Notes: generated by a model not told the origin, from the letters alone. Shown: positions 7,739 to 17,739, counted from the stretch's first letter. The stretch: DNA of 64,000 bases from Sediminibacterium ginsengisoli (GCA_945865545.1 CAMBEQ010000001.1:1-64000), one strand, 5' to 3'. Numbers and translations are program-made.

Positions 7739-9802
7739 ATGTATTTTTTTAGAAAAATTTTTGCTGTTATTTTAATTTTGTGGAGTACTTGTGTATTTGG
7801 GCAAGATACAAGCTATACGAATTTAAGCACCATCGTCGTTTCTGCCAATAAGTTGAGTGAAAAAAGAATTGAATCTCCAGTGGCCATTTCTATTTTATCC
7901 CCTAAAATTATTAATGAAGCTAAGGCACAAAGAATAGATTACTTACTCAATAAAGTGAGTGGTGTATACATGCCTACCATTGGTAATGAACAACATATGA
8001 TGGCCATTCGTCAGCCCATTTCATTAAAAGGATTGTATCTTTTTTTGGAAGATGGCATGCCCATTAGAACAAGTGGTTTATACAGTAGTAATGCGTTAAT
8101 AGAAATTAATGCCAGTAATATACACTCTATAGAAATTTTAAAGGGCCCTGCCTCGGCATTGTATGGTTCGGAAGCCATTGGTGGAGTAGTTAATTTCTTA
8201 TCCACTCCTATACCTTCAAAAAAGGTTTTAACTTTTAGCAGTCAGATTAATAACGGCGGATTTAAAAGAGTGGAAGCTTTTTATGGCACACCCACTCGCT
8301 CTGGAGGATGGTTGATCAATAGTTCTTTTACCGATCAAAAAAATGGGCTTATTGATTATTCTGATTATAGTAAAAAAGCCATTTCCCTACGCAGAGATTT
8401 TAAATTTAAAACCAAGTGGACAGGCTATCAAACCCTTAATTATATTGATTATTATACCCAAATGGTTGGATTTGTAGACAGTATTTATTTTGCAGAAAAA
8501 AAACTCAGCAGCCAGCAATCATTCACCTTCCGACAAATTAACGCACTTCGATTTAGACAAAATTTAGCCTATAGCTGGAATACAAATAGCATCACTACTT
8601 TGAATCTGATGTATCGCAATAATACCATGGACCAAAATCCAACTTATGCTATTGCCTCCACCAGTAATCCTACTAAATTTAAAGGACAAGTAAATAGCAA
8701 CCATTTTGATGCCTATGTGCTAGATCTCCAACATCAATGGAATTTAAAGGTGCTTAAAAGTAAATTGATAGTAGGAGGTTATTGGGATAGGACGAAACAA
8801 AACTTAATAGCTAATTATATTGATATTTTAAAAGATACGGCGATAGGTAAATACACTAAGTTTAGTTATCCCGCTAAAGATTCATTGGTAACTTCTTATG
8901 CAACTCAAATTAATAATAAAGCCATTTATATCAATTTTATCACCAACTTATCAAAATCACTTCATTGGAACATGGCTTTGCGTTATGATGATTTTGAATA
9001 TCAGTTTTCCAATAGATTAAAATACGGTACACCCTCTTCCAATAATCACTTTACGAATTGGGCACCTAAATTAGGTTTAACCTACAATCAAAAAATATGG
9101 GGCGGTTATTTGAATTACAGTAAAGGATTTGTTCCCCCGCAAATAACAGAAATTTACAATACAGTCAGAGTGCCTTATTTATTACCGCAACTTTTCAGCA
9201 ATATGGAAATAGGTGCTTGGTATCAATTACCTAAATTCTATACGGAATTTTCTATTTATCAATTAAATGGAAAAAATGAAATTATTTCTGTAAGACAATC
9301 CGATGGAGTGAACTTAAATCAAAATTCGGGCAGTACTCAACATATTGGTATTGAGTATCAAATAAAATATAAAATTAACAAACAATTGGAGTGGCATTGG
9401 AATGCAAGTAATGCAAAGCATAATTATATTCTTACTCAAATTAAAGGCGTAACGGTAGATGGAAATCAAATGACAGCATCGCCCGCTTTTTTTAGTAATA
9501 TGACCTTGTATTGGAAACCAAGTATGCCATTAAACGCATCCATAGAGTGGCAGAAACAGTCTTCCTATTATATGGATGAAACCAATACGACCAAATATCC
9601 CGGCTTTAGCGTTTTTAATATTAGAGGAGGTTATACATTTAAAAATTCTGAAATTTGGATAGCTATCTTAAATGCAGGTAATGCTTATTATAGCACCATG
9701 GCCACCAAAAATTTTAGTATCAAAGGCAATGCCGCTTACGCCTATTATTTAGGTGACCCAAGAACTGTAACCATTGGATGGAAATGGTACTTAATAAAAT
9801 AA
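7739..9802 (+). CDS. TonB-dependent outer membrane receptor
   Basis: A 687-residue TonB-dependent receptor. I start at ATG 7739, immediately before the signal peptide MYFFRKIFAVILILWSTCVFGQ-type leader; the earlier in-frame start at 7697 would put a charged tail in front of it. The plug begins with STIVVSANKLSEKR and shows the KGPASALYGSEAIGGVVNFL motif. The barrel ends normally with an aromatic-rich final strand (TVTIGWKWYLIK), a useful intact comparison for the interrupted receptor at 35-2086. Substrate unknown; the absence of an N-terminal extension and its size are more like small-ligand (vitamin, siderophore, metal) receptors than SusC glycan receptors. Confidence 0.93.
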   Translation: MYFFRKIFAVILILWSTCVFGQDTSYTNLSTIVVSANKLSEKRIESPVAISILSPKIINEAKAQRIDYLLNKVSGVYMPTIGNEQHMMAIRQPISLKGLYLFLEDGMPIRTSGLYSSNALIEINASNIHSIEILKGPASALYGSEAIGGVVNFLSTPIPSKKVLTFSSQINNGGFKRVEAFYGTPTRSGGWLINSSFTDQKNGLIDYSDYSKKAISLRRDFKFKTKWTGYQTLNYIDYYTQMVGFVDSIYFAEKKLSSQQSFTFRQINALRFRQNLAYSWNTNSITTLNLMYRNNTMDQNPTYAIASTSNPTKFKGQVNSNHFDAYVLDLQHQWNLKVLKSKLIVGGYWDRTKQNLIANYIDILKDTAIGKYTKFSYPAKDSLVTSYATQINNKAIYINFITNLSKSLHWNMALRYDDFEYQFSNRLKYGTPSSNNHFTNWAPKLGLTYNQKIWGGYLNYSKGFVPPQITEIYNTVRVPYLLPQLFSNMEIGAWYQLPKFYTEFSIYQLNGKNEIISVRQSDGVNLNQNSGSTQHIGIEYQIKYKINKQLEWHWNASNAKHNYILTQIKGVTVDGNQMTASPAFFSNMTLYWKPSMPLNASIEWQKQSSYYMDETNTTKYPGFSVFNIRGGYTFKNSEIWIAILNAGNAYYSTMATKNFSIKGNAAYAYYLGDPRTVTIGWKWYLIK

Positions 9803-9826
9803 GAAGCCTTTTGGACTTCTTATTTT
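9796..9826. terminator. Bidirectional hairpin overlapping the receptor stop codon
   Basis: An 11-bp perfect inverted repeat, 9796-9806 with 9816-9826, around a 9-base loop. Its left arm contains the receptor's stop codon. It lies between convergent genes and is A-rich on one side and T-rich on the other. Confidence 0.7.
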
Positions 9827-9844
9827 ATTGTAAACTATTGTATT

Positions 9845-10663
9845 TTACTGATTAATTCTTATTCTCATACCGCCTCCCTTTTGCATGTCATCCATTATTT
9901 TTTTCATGGCTTCTTGAAACTGACCCCTATTCATTTTATCCCCTTTGGTAGGTTGTACTAATTCTTTTTTAGGATATTTTGCTGTTACTTCTAAAGCGGT
10001 AGTTACATTGGCATCATTGTCCATATTGACTTCTAAAATGGCTCCAGGTAAACCTGTAAAAGTATCGGGCCCAATAGAAGCAGGAATTTGTTCGGTATAC
10101 CAAACTACTACTTCTTGTTCTTTAGGAAGGACAGGGGTATTGACTGTTGTGTCAGGATTATTTCTTCCTCCTGGTCTAGGCCCACCAATACGCATTGTTT
10201 GTAGGGGAACAGAAGTAGTTGCTTTTTTACACAAATATTTTGCAATTGTTTTTGTCTCTTCGGACATTTTCCATTTAATGGATTTTAATGAATCAATGAT
10301 TAAGAAAGTTTTTTCAAACATACCACGTGATTCATATTGTATTTGAGAAGCCAAATCTGTATAGGTAGCCGTTTCAGGCATTCTAAACATAAATCTTGGC
10401 CCGCCTCTTTCTCCTCCATTATTGGCAAATGGATCGGGCGCTTCATCTTCAGGAACAGTTCTAAACAAGCTAGCTTGATCATTAAATAATAATTCGAATT
10501 GCGAAGTTCTAAATTCAGGGACCCTAGTTCTCATTTCAGGATCTGTAATCATACGGTACATATTTATTTTTCGCTCGTATACTATTTTCCCTTCTTTCAT
10601 TTGTGCCATTACTAAATTCATTGACGCAAAAATAAAAGCCACTGCTAGGATAATTTTTTTCAT
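9845..10663 (-). CDS. GLPGLI-family secreted protein
   Basis: A 272-residue protein with a signal peptide (about 1-20, ending VMAQ), the N-terminal GKIVYERK start typical of GLPGLI proteins (TIGR01200) and the naming motif as FTGLPGAILEV. Function of the family is not established; members are periplasmic or surface proteins of Bacteroidota. A Pro/Gly/Arg-rich stretch (MRIGGPRPGGRNNPD) interrupts the middle. It follows the outer-membrane barrel gene by 35 bp on the same strand, the usual pairing for this family. The products end with similar Met/Arg/Ile tails (GMRIRINQ and RMMIRM), which is odd and may reflect a shared partner or a common compositional habit. Confidence 0.9.
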   Translation of the reverse strand: MKKIILAVAFIFASMNLVMAQMKEGKIVYERKINMYRMITDPEMRTRVPEFRTSQFELLFNDQASLFRTVPEDEAPDPFANNGGERGGPRFMFRMPETATYTDLASQIQYESRGMFEKTFLIIDSLKSIKWKMSEETKTIAKYLCKKATTSVPLQTMRIGGPRPGGRNNPDTTVNTPVLPKEQEVVVWYTEQIPASIGPDTFTGLPGAILEVNMDNDANVTTALEVTAKYPKKELVQPTKGDKMNRGQFQEAMKKIMDDMQKGGGMRIRINQ

Positions 10664-10698
10664 ATTTATTTTAAATTATTATTTAAATATACCATTTA

Positions 10699-13494
10699 TT
10701 ACATTCTTATCATCATTCTTGGAGGGCCTCCGCCATTTCCTGCCAAGCCAGATTTTTGTAAACTATAAGTAAACCCAATTAAAAAATATTGATTAATTAC
10801 GTTATAAGATTGATCTACAATTTGATTTTGAGAAATATTTCTAGATACTCCTAAATTCTTATTTAATATATCAAATGCGCTTATTTTTATTTCAGCTCTC
10901 TTATTTTTTAAAAAAAACTTAGAAAAACTTGCGTTCCAAATGGGCACTGCTGTATTGTAACCAGCAGCTCGACCTTCATTGATAGTGTAATTTAAAGATT
11001 GATTGAATACAATATCAAAAGGAAGATAATTAGTTATGTCTGCTCCATACACTCTTGTAAGATAATTGGTATTCAATGCCGTATTGATTTCATTATTGGT
11101 TTTACTATAAGAATGTCTCGCAGTTAAATTCACATCCAACACCTCGTCCATTGAATAGGTATAAGTAAAACTAGGACCGACCGATTTTATAAGCGTAGTA
11201 TTAAGTAAAGAATTAGTATAAGAAATATTATTATTTACAGACCCATTTAAACCAAAATTAAATCGAGAATAGATTTGCTTTATACCAAATCCGTAATTGA
11301 CAGTACCATTGATTCGATAGGCGCCATTAACGTTTACTGGCTTAGAAAGTATAACCCTACTTGGAAGAATACTGTCATAATTTACTATTGAATTATTAAC
11401 TACCTGAGCATTTAATAACGCAAAAAAGTTTCGTTGAGCCAATATTTTAGTGGAGAAATAACTCAAATTGATATTATTCGTATAACTTCTTTTTAAATCG
11501 GGATTACCAATAGTTTGATTATTAATATTACTTTGGTCTAATACCGGCTGCAACTGTGTTAAAGAAGGTTGATTGGTGGAAGTGCGGTAGTTAAATCTAA
11601 AATTTTCTGTTTGGGAAAAATTATAAACAAAGTTAGCTGTAGGTAAGATGTCTTTAAATTCTTGTTTAATTTTAGTGTTGGCAGTTGTATTAATTCCATT
11701 TAACATGGCGTCTTGTAATGAAAAACCTGTTGAAAAATTATACTTTTTTTGATTGTACCGATAATTCATCCCAGCACCCGCATATGTGTATTCGCTATTG
11801 AATTCGTTGGTGAGCTTTGTGTTTAAAGCGTCATATAAATTATTGGCCCCGTTTTTATCATACACTTTTCTGCTAGTAGACCCGATATTTTTATTGATGA
11901 AAGCATTGAACTCTAATAAAGATTTTTTACCCAATGGTTCCGTATACACTAAATTGGCAGAATAGGATTCGGTTAACCCTTTTCTACTGCTTTTTTGATC
12001 TAAAATTGAATCTTTTATAACACCATAATAATAAAATAATTGTTCTGTGTATTGATTACTATTAGCAGTTGAATTATTATACCCTTGTGTTAATGTAGAA
12101 GAAATGGTTCGACCTTTTTTCACAAACTTTTTTCTAAGCAAAAGTGTGTTGGTAATATTCACCGCATCGGTAAGGCTAGCAGAATTAGTACTATTGGAAT
12201 TGGTTAAAGTACCATCGGGTAAGAAGGTGCGACTAGAGGAAGTTCCATTAGTAGTATTATGTTGATTGGTTATAGTGGGGGTATACTTATAAGAAAAAGA
12301 TTCCGACACTTTATTGTCAATGGTAAAGCCAAGTTTTTGTTGTTGATTTCTATTGGTGTTATTTGATTGATTTTCTCGATTGAATAAATTACCAGGCGTT
12401 AAATTTTGAGTTAATGAATTACTTATATTATTTCTTTCTACATCACTGCTATTAGCATTGGCATTAAAATCCATTTTTTTATCATTCAATATATTGGAAT
12501 AATTTCCACCCAAAGAAAAAGTGTTGGCCACCCCTTGTGAGTTAGCATCAGTTCCTCCGCCACCTCCATTAAAATTAATGACCATTCCTCCGCCACCTCT
12601 TCCACCACCCCCTCCCGAAAAATTGGCCATATCTGCATTGGAAAAAGCTTGTCTATTGGTATTATTGGCAGTACCAATGAATGAAAATTGTTCATCATTA
12701 TTAATCCGATTAATATTTCCTTGTGCATCAAATCTGCCTGGTGTACCTGCACTCCCATTTAATTTTCCAAAAGTGGATTGTTTTCGATCTTTTTTCGTTT
12801 TAATATTAATGGCCGTTTCTTCATTGCCATCATCAATTCCTGTAAACATGGCCTGATCCGATTTGCGATCATATACTTGAATTTTATCAACAGCATCTGC
12901 GGGTAAATTTCTAGTGGCCATCTTAGGATCTCCTGTAAAAAATTCTTTCCCATTTACGAATACCTTGGTAACCGATTTTCCATTAACGGTGATCGCACCT
13001 GCTTTATCCACTTCAATACCTGGCATCTTTTTTAACATATCTTCCACTACTGCGTTGGGTACCGTTTTAAAATTCTCAGAATTAAACTCAATAGAGTCTC
13101 CATTGATTACCACCGGAGGCCTTCTGGCAGTGACAGTTACAGTGCTTACTTTGCTTGCATCTTCTAAATAAATATTATTTAGATTAAGTATAGAATTGGA
13201 GCCTGTTTTAAAAGCCACCCATTGTTGTTGATAGCCTACATAGGAAATAGACAACAAATATTTTCCAGCGGCAATGTTTTTTAGGACAAAGCTGCCTTCA
13301 TCACTACTTCTTGCAAAACTAACCAAAGAAGAATCTTTGGCACGAACCAATGAGATGGTGGCAAAAGGAAGGGTTCTTTTAGCAGCGCTATCTATAATAG
13401 TGCCCTGTACTTGAAAGTTTTGGGCTAAGCCTACATAACTCATTAATAAGAAGCTAGTTATTGAGAATAATTTTTTGATACTTGTTTTTTTCAT
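10699..13494 (-). CDS. Outer membrane beta-barrel protein with carboxypeptidase-regulatory-like domain (TonB-receptor-like)
   Basis: A 931-residue outer-membrane protein. Order of parts: signal peptide (1-24), CarboxypepD_reg-like Ig domain (about 27-110, VQGTIIDSAAKRTLPFATISLV), plug-like region (about 120-225, with VVEDMLKKMPGIEVDKAG and VTKVFVNGKEFFTGDPKMATRNLPADAVDKIQVYD), then a barrel of the Outer membrane protein beta-barrel family (PF14905). A glycine-rich run of about 30 residues near 290-320 sits where an extracellular or periplasmic loop would be. It has the plug but lacks the classical TonB-receptor C-terminus, ending in GGGPPRMMIRM. First gene of a two-gene operon with the GLPGLI protein. 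Confidence 0.92.
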   Translation of the reverse strand: MKKTSIKKLFSITSFLLMSYVGLAQNFQVQGTIIDSAAKRTLPFATISLVRAKDSSLVSFARSSDEGSFVLKNIAAGKYLLSISYVGYQQQWVAFKTGSNSILNLNNIYLEDASKVSTVTVTARRPPVVINGDSIEFNSENFKTVPNAVVEDMLKKMPGIEVDKAGAITVNGKSVTKVFVNGKEFFTGDPKMATRNLPADAVDKIQVYDRKSDQAMFTGIDDGNEETAINIKTKKDRKQSTFGKLNGSAGTPGRFDAQGNINRINNDEQFSFIGTANNTNRQAFSNADMANFSGGGGGRGGGGMVINFNGGGGGTDANSQGVANTFSLGGNYSNILNDKKMDFNANANSSDVERNNISNSLTQNLTPGNLFNRENQSNNTNRNQQQKLGFTIDNKVSESFSYKYTPTITNQHNTTNGTSSSRTFLPDGTLTNSNSTNSASLTDAVNITNTLLLRKKFVKKGRTISSTLTQGYNNSTANSNQYTEQLFYYYGVIKDSILDQKSSRKGLTESYSANLVYTEPLGKKSLLEFNAFINKNIGSTSRKVYDKNGANNLYDALNTKLTNEFNSEYTYAGAGMNYRYNQKKYNFSTGFSLQDAMLNGINTTANTKIKQEFKDILPTANFVYNFSQTENFRFNYRTSTNQPSLTQLQPVLDQSNINNQTIGNPDLKRSYTNNINLSYFSTKILAQRNFFALLNAQVVNNSIVNYDSILPSRVILSKPVNVNGAYRINGTVNYGFGIKQIYSRFNFGLNGSVNNNISYTNSLLNTTLIKSVGPSFTYTYSMDEVLDVNLTARHSYSKTNNEINTALNTNYLTRVYGADITNYLPFDIVFNQSLNYTINEGRAAGYNTAVPIWNASFSKFFLKNKRAEIKISAFDILNKNLGVSRNISQNQIVDQSYNVINQYFLIGFTYSLQKSGLAGNGGGPPRMMIRM

Positions 13495-13857
13495 GTTGTT
13501 AAAAATACGATTCCTTTCCTAAGAAGGCACTTATTAGGTATGAAAATACCTATTTTATGATACTTTTTCTATAAATGTAAATACTTGAGGATGAATGTTA
13601 AAATGGCTTTTAAAATGATAAAAAAATTGATTGAATTAAGTACCTTACATAAAATTTATAACTAGGCTATTGGATGCTTATTTTGGCCTTTGGTTTAACG
13701 GATGTAGTGGTGAACAATGATCGTTATTATAGATGGTCAATACATAGCATGACGTAGAAACGGGAAAACATAAATTAGATCGCAAAAATGGATGAACAAA
13801 TAGACAATAAAGAAAAATAAAGTAACAGATTAAAATTATAATTTATAAAACTGATTT
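13495..13857. other. Gap of 363 bp between divergent genes; one small hairpin
   Basis: No gene is visible. The only clear structure is a 7-bp perfect hairpin at 13535-13552 (TAGGTAT, loop GAAA, ATACCTA) about 40 bp upstream of the barrel gene's start, where it could be an operator or leader hairpin. No convincing promoter pair was found for the plus-strand gene. Confidence 0.5.
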
Positions 13858-14784
13858 ATGCAAAACAATAGAAGAAAATTTATAAAAAACGCAACGCTTG
13901 CCGTCTTAGGAGCAAGTTTAAAGCCCAATTTCTTATTATCAAATACAAATCTAAATGTAGATACCAATAAATTAATTGGTATTCAATTGTATTCTGTTCG
14001 TGACGATATGGGAAAAAATCCATTGAGTACTTTGACCGCATTATCAAAAATGGGCTACCAATATGTTGAACACGCCAATTATATTAATCGTAAATTTTAT
14101 GGTTGGACAGCAAAAGAATTTAAAAAAATATTAAACGACCTTGGTTTAAAAATGCCCAGTGGTCATACGGTGATGGCTGCCAAACATTGGGATAATGCTA
14201 GTAAAGATTTTACAACAGAATGGAAATATACCGTTGAAGACGCAGCTATTTTAGGTCAGTCCTATGTTATTAGCCCATCCATAGATGACAAATTAAGAAG
14301 CAGCTATAATGGCTTAATGTTACAGCTAGATGTATTTAATAAATCTGGAGAGTTATGTAAAGCGAGCGGTATGAAATTTGGTTACCACAATCATGATTTT
14401 GAATTCAAAGAAAAATTAAATGGCAGTTTGATCTATGATTTAATATTACAACATACCGACAAAGACTTAGTAATACATCAATTAGACATTGGTAATATGT
14501 ATGGTGCTGGTGGCAGGGCAGCGCAATGGATTAATAAATATCCAGGTCGCTTCCAATCTTTGCATATTAAAGATGAAATTAAGGCTGAAAAAGGTGAAAT
14601 GAATGATGGATATGAAAGTACCATATTGGGTACAGGAGTGGTAGATCCTAAGTCTATTGCCTTATTAGCAAAAAAAATAGGCGGGTCGCTGCACTTTATT
14701 ATAGAACAAGAGTCCTACCAAGGCATTACCCCACTTGAATGCGTTAAAAAAGATTTAGAAATTATAAATACCTGGGGTATTTAG
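13858..14784 (+). CDS. Exported sugar phosphate isomerase/epimerase-like TIM barrel
   Basis: A 308-residue xylose-isomerase-like TIM barrel (AP endonuclease family 2 fold). The N-terminus NNRRKFIKNATLAVLGASL is a twin-arginine-like leader, so it is probably exported folded. Family features: GIQLYSVRDDM first strand, GYQYVEHANY, GMKFGYHNHDFEF, HQLDIGNMYGAGG, LHIKDE and a late FIIEQES, supplying the His, Asp and Glu metal ligands expected around the barrel mouth. The substrate is likely a sugar or inositol derivative; no pathway neighbour fixes it. A strong terminator follows at once, so it is monocistronic. Confidence 0.88.
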   Translation: MQNNRRKFIKNATLAVLGASLKPNFLLSNTNLNVDTNKLIGIQLYSVRDDMGKNPLSTLTALSKMGYQYVEHANYINRKFYGWTAKEFKKILNDLGLKMPSGHTVMAAKHWDNASKDFTTEWKYTVEDAAILGQSYVISPSIDDKLRSSYNGLMLQLDVFNKSGELCKASGMKFGYHNHDFEFKEKLNGSLIYDLILQHTDKDLVIHQLDIGNMYGAGGRAAQWINKYPGRFQSLHIKDEIKAEKGEMNDGYESTILGTGVVDPKSIALLAKKIGGSLHFIIEQESYQGITPLECVKKDLEIINTWGI

Positions 14785-14804
14785 TACAATGAAATAACTG
14801 TTCG

Positions 14805-14838
14805 AAAGCACAAACACTAAAATGTTTGTGCTTTTTTT
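14805..14838 (+). terminator. Rho-independent terminator
   Basis: A 12-bp perfect stem, 14805-14816 with 14823-14834, six-base loop, then T residues. Its presence shows that the downstream acylase cannot sensibly start at the ATG at 14822, within this structure. Confidence 0.92.
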
Positions 14839-14887
14839 ATGCTTAACTTTAAATAGTCAATTTTCCTACTTATTCAATTTAATTACT

Positions 14888-17080
14888 ATGAAAAATTATA
14901 CCATTGGTTTGTTTACTTTATTGCTATTGGCCTATTATAGCAATACTGCACAAGCTCAACAAATTAATACATCAGATATAGCCAGATGGAATAAGCACGC
15001 CAACCAAATTAAAATTATTAGAGATGAATGGGATATCCCACATATTTATGGCAAGACCGATGCCGACGCCATTTTTGGTTTAATGTACGCCCAATGCGAA
15101 GAAAATTTTACTCAAATAGAATTAAACTATTTAGAAATGTTGGGTCGTACTGCCGAAGTAGAAGGGGCTAAAGCTATTTACGATGATTTAATGATGCTTC
15201 TCATTCAAGACAGCGTAGCAGCCATAAAAGATTTTAACAATAGCCCTATTTGGTTTAAAAATTTACTACAAGCACATGCAGATGGTTTAAATTATTATTT
15301 ATATAAGCACCCCGAAGTACACCCAAAAGCCATTACCTATTTTAAGCCATGGTATCATTTGATGTGGACCGATGGAAGTGTTTCCCCCACAAGAGCTGGA
15401 GGCATCACCACTGAAATGGTGGCTAATTTTTATGGCGATAAAAATAAATTAGCCATTCAATCCCATACAAATTTTGAAGAAAAAATTAGTACGGGTTCCA
15501 ATGGATTTGCGATTGCACCAAAGCATAGTAAAAATGGAAATGCTTTGTTGTATATTAACCCTCATGTACCTTTTTATTTTAGATCTGAAATGCATATGAA
15601 TAGTGAAGAGGGCTTAAATGTGTACGGTGCAGTTACCTGGGGTCAAATGTTTATTTACCAAGGCTTTAATGAAAAATGTGGATGGATGCATACCAGCAGC
15701 TACGCAGATGTAGCAGATGTATATGAAGAAAAAATTAAACAAAATAAAACAGGCTGGGTATCTATCTATGAAAAAGAAGAAAAAAATATTACCCAAAGAA
15801 CCATTAATTTAAAATATACCGAAGCAGGCTTGATTCAATCAAAATCATTTCTTACTTATAAAACAATTCACGGGCCGGTGATGGGAAGTAAAAATGGTAA
15901 ATGGTTAAGCCTTCAAGAAAATAATCGTTCTTTAAATGCTTTAATGGAATGTTGGATTAGAACCAAAGCAAGCAATTTAAAATCTTATCAACAAGCATTG
16001 TCCTTATTAGCTAATAATAGCAATAACACTGTTTTTGCTGATAGAGAAGGCAATATTGCTTATTGGCATGGAAATTATATGCCTAAAAGAAATACCAATT
16101 ACGATTATAGTTTGCCTGTAGATGGATCAATAAAAAGTACCAATTGGAATGGCCTTCATGCACTCAATGAAATAGTACAAAGTATTAATCCGTCCAATGG
16201 TTGGTTACAAAATTGCAATGCCACTCCATTTACAGTGGCTGGATCCAATAGTCCTAATCCTCAAAATTATCCAGCTTATATGGCACCAGAGGGTGAAAAT
16301 GGCCGTGGTATTACGGCTGTTAAATTATTAGAAAAAATAGATAAAATAAGTATAGATGATTTAATTCATCTTGGATACAATAAACATATGTCGGCCTTTG
16401 ATGTTTTATTACCTTCTTTTTTAGACTATGTAAAAACTATTTCGCTCAATGAAAAAGAAAAGAAAGCCATTCAATATTTAAGCAACTGGAATCATGATGG
16501 CGATACGGCTTCCATTGCCACCACCATTGCTATTGAATGGGCTACCGAATGGAGTAAAGAATTACCGCCAGCCCCTACCGAAGAAATGAGTACCCATATT
16601 TGGAAAAAATATGAAAGAATGGTTACTGCTGTTTCCAATGAAAAAAAATTAGCCCTTTTAAATAAAACACTCACACAATTAGAAAAAATATATGGTAATT
16701 GGGAAATAAGCTGGGGCAGCATTAATAGATATCAGAGGGTTAACCCAGGAGAAAAGTTAGATGACCAATTACCTAGTTTAGCAGTGGGGCAAGCTTCTTC
16801 TAAATGGGGTACTCTCCCTGCCTTTGAAAGTAAAAGACAAGACAATAGCAACAAACGTTATGGCTATTCTGGAAATAGTTTTGTTGCAGCTATTAGTTTT
16901 GGTAAAAAGCTAGAAGCTAAATCGATCATCACTGGAGGACAAAGTCGTTTTGCCAATTCCACTCACTTTAGCAATCAAGCTCAAAAATACTTAGCTGGTG
17001 ATTTCAAAAATATTCACTTTTACAAAGAAGATGTTTTAGCACACGAGGTAATATCATATAAACCTGGATTCGATAGATAA
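14888..17080 (+). CDS. Penicillin acylase family Ntn-hydrolase (AHL/aculeacin acylase-like), paralog 1
   Basis: A 730-residue self-processing amidase of the penicillin acylase (S45) family. Start chosen at ATG 14888, directly before the signal peptide (about 1-24, ending AQAQ) and after the terminator. Layout is signal, alpha chain with IKIIRDEWDIPHIYGKTDADA, then the beta chain whose N-terminal nucleophile would be Ser204 in STGSNGFAIAPKHS. NPHVPF after it fits PvdQ- and aculeacin-acylase-like members that remove acyl chains from amides. Predicted periplasmic. The true substrate (acyl-homoserine lactone, acylated peptide, antibiotic) cannot be told. Its 3' end overlaps the converging LuxR-type gene by 61 bp. 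Confidence 0.92.
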   Translation: MKNYTIGLFTLLLLAYYSNTAQAQQINTSDIARWNKHANQIKIIRDEWDIPHIYGKTDADAIFGLMYAQCEENFTQIELNYLEMLGRTAEVEGAKAIYDDLMMLLIQDSVAAIKDFNNSPIWFKNLLQAHADGLNYYLYKHPEVHPKAITYFKPWYHLMWTDGSVSPTRAGGITTEMVANFYGDKNKLAIQSHTNFEEKISTGSNGFAIAPKHSKNGNALLYINPHVPFYFRSEMHMNSEEGLNVYGAVTWGQMFIYQGFNEKCGWMHTSSYADVADVYEEKIKQNKTGWVSIYEKEEKNITQRTINLKYTEAGLIQSKSFLTYKTIHGPVMGSKNGKWLSLQENNRSLNALMECWIRTKASNLKSYQQALSLLANNSNNTVFADREGNIAYWHGNYMPKRNTNYDYSLPVDGSIKSTNWNGLHALNEIVQSINPSNGWLQNCNATPFTVAGSNSPNPQNYPAYMAPEGENGRGITAVKLLEKIDKISIDDLIHLGYNKHMSAFDVLLPSFLDYVKTISLNEKEKKAIQYLSNWNHDGDTASIATTIAIEWATEWSKELPPAPTEEMSTHIWKKYERMVTAVSNEKKLALLNKTLTQLEKIYGNWEISWGSINRYQRVNPGEKLDDQLPSLAVGQASSKWGTLPAFESKRQDNSNKRYGYSGNSFVAAISFGKKLEAKSIITGGQSRFANSTHFSNQAQKYLAGDFKNIHFYKEDVLAHEVISYKPGFDR

Positions 17081-17739
17081 TGGTCATACAGCTTTGACAT
17101 AAAAGCCACTTTAACCAATCCAGCTAAATTTTTTACTTCTAATTGTTGCATCATTTTAGTGCGATGCCCTTCAATGGTTCTTTTACTATGGCCCACTTCA
17201 TAAGCAATTTGTTTACTAGAAGCTTCTTCACAAATACGAACCAAAATATACTTATCATAGGTATGCAGTTGATGCACTTTTTGGGTTAACTTAATTTTTT
17301 CCATATGATTGACCATGGAAAAAACCTTCTCTGCAATAATAGAACAGAAATATATTTTATTGAGTCGGGCCATTTCTAATGCCTTGGACCATTCTTGCTT
17401 AGATACATTTCTGGAGATGACAACAGAGATACCATTGTCAATGAGTTGATACAAATGAGCATCATCTTGCTCATTAAACACCACCATTATAGACATTTTT
17501 TTCTTTAAAGCACTTACTTGAACCATGGCATCAGAATGTCCATAATCAAATAGGGAGCTATCTACCACTAAAAGTAAGGGAAGGGCTTGTTGGTTTTTAT
17601 CCATGGCCATAAAGCCATCCAACTCTTGTAAGCTTTTAATGATATGATAGCCCATTAACATTGGATTGTCTTTAATAAGTAGGCCACAACCCATTGCATA
17701 CACAGTTTGTTGATCACATAAAATAACTTGACTTTGCAT
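17020..17739 (-). CDS. NarL/LuxR-type response regulator with a degenerate receiver
   Basis: A 239-residue regulator. The N-terminal half follows a response-regulator receiver (VILCDQQTVYA, then LPLLLVVD with D60 where the phospho-acceptor should be), but the conserved late lysine is replaced in VVISR. The C-terminal domain (about 157-215) is a LuxR-type helix-turn-helix with SSKQIAYEVGHSKRTIEGHRTKMMQQLEVKN. It has no autoinducer-binding domain. The last 20 or so residues, after the helix-turn-helix, are encoded inside the converging acylase gene. No histidine kinase is nearby. Target genes unknown; its own promoter region faces the ATP-grasp genes across a 261-bp gap. Confidence 0.88.
   Translation of the reverse strand: MQSQVILCDQQTVYAMGCGLLIKDNPMLMGYHIIKSLQELDGFMAMDKNQQALPLLLVVDSSLFDYGHSDAMVQVSALKKKMSIMVVFNEQDDAHLYQLIDNGISVVISRNVSKQEWSKALEMARLNKIYFCSIIAEKVFSMVNHMEKIKLTQKVHQLHTYDKYILVRICEEASSKQIAYEVGHSKRTIEGHRTKMMQQLEVKNLAGLVKVAFMSKLYDHYLSNPGLYDITSCAKTSSL

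Noticed and set aside
12521-12856. A 111-codon plus-strand frame with a proline-rich protein
   Set aside because: It is antisense to the glycine-rich part of the barrel gene; Gly codons read as Pro on the other strand. No start context or homology.
14822-14887. An upstream ATG extension of the acylase at 14888
   Set aside because: It lies within the terminator of the previous gene and would add a second hydrophobic stretch before the real signal peptide.
14888-17739. A quorum-quenching unit of AHL acylase plus LuxR receptor
   Set aside because: The regulator has a receiver-like domain, not an autoinducer-binding domain, and the genes converge instead of forming an operon.
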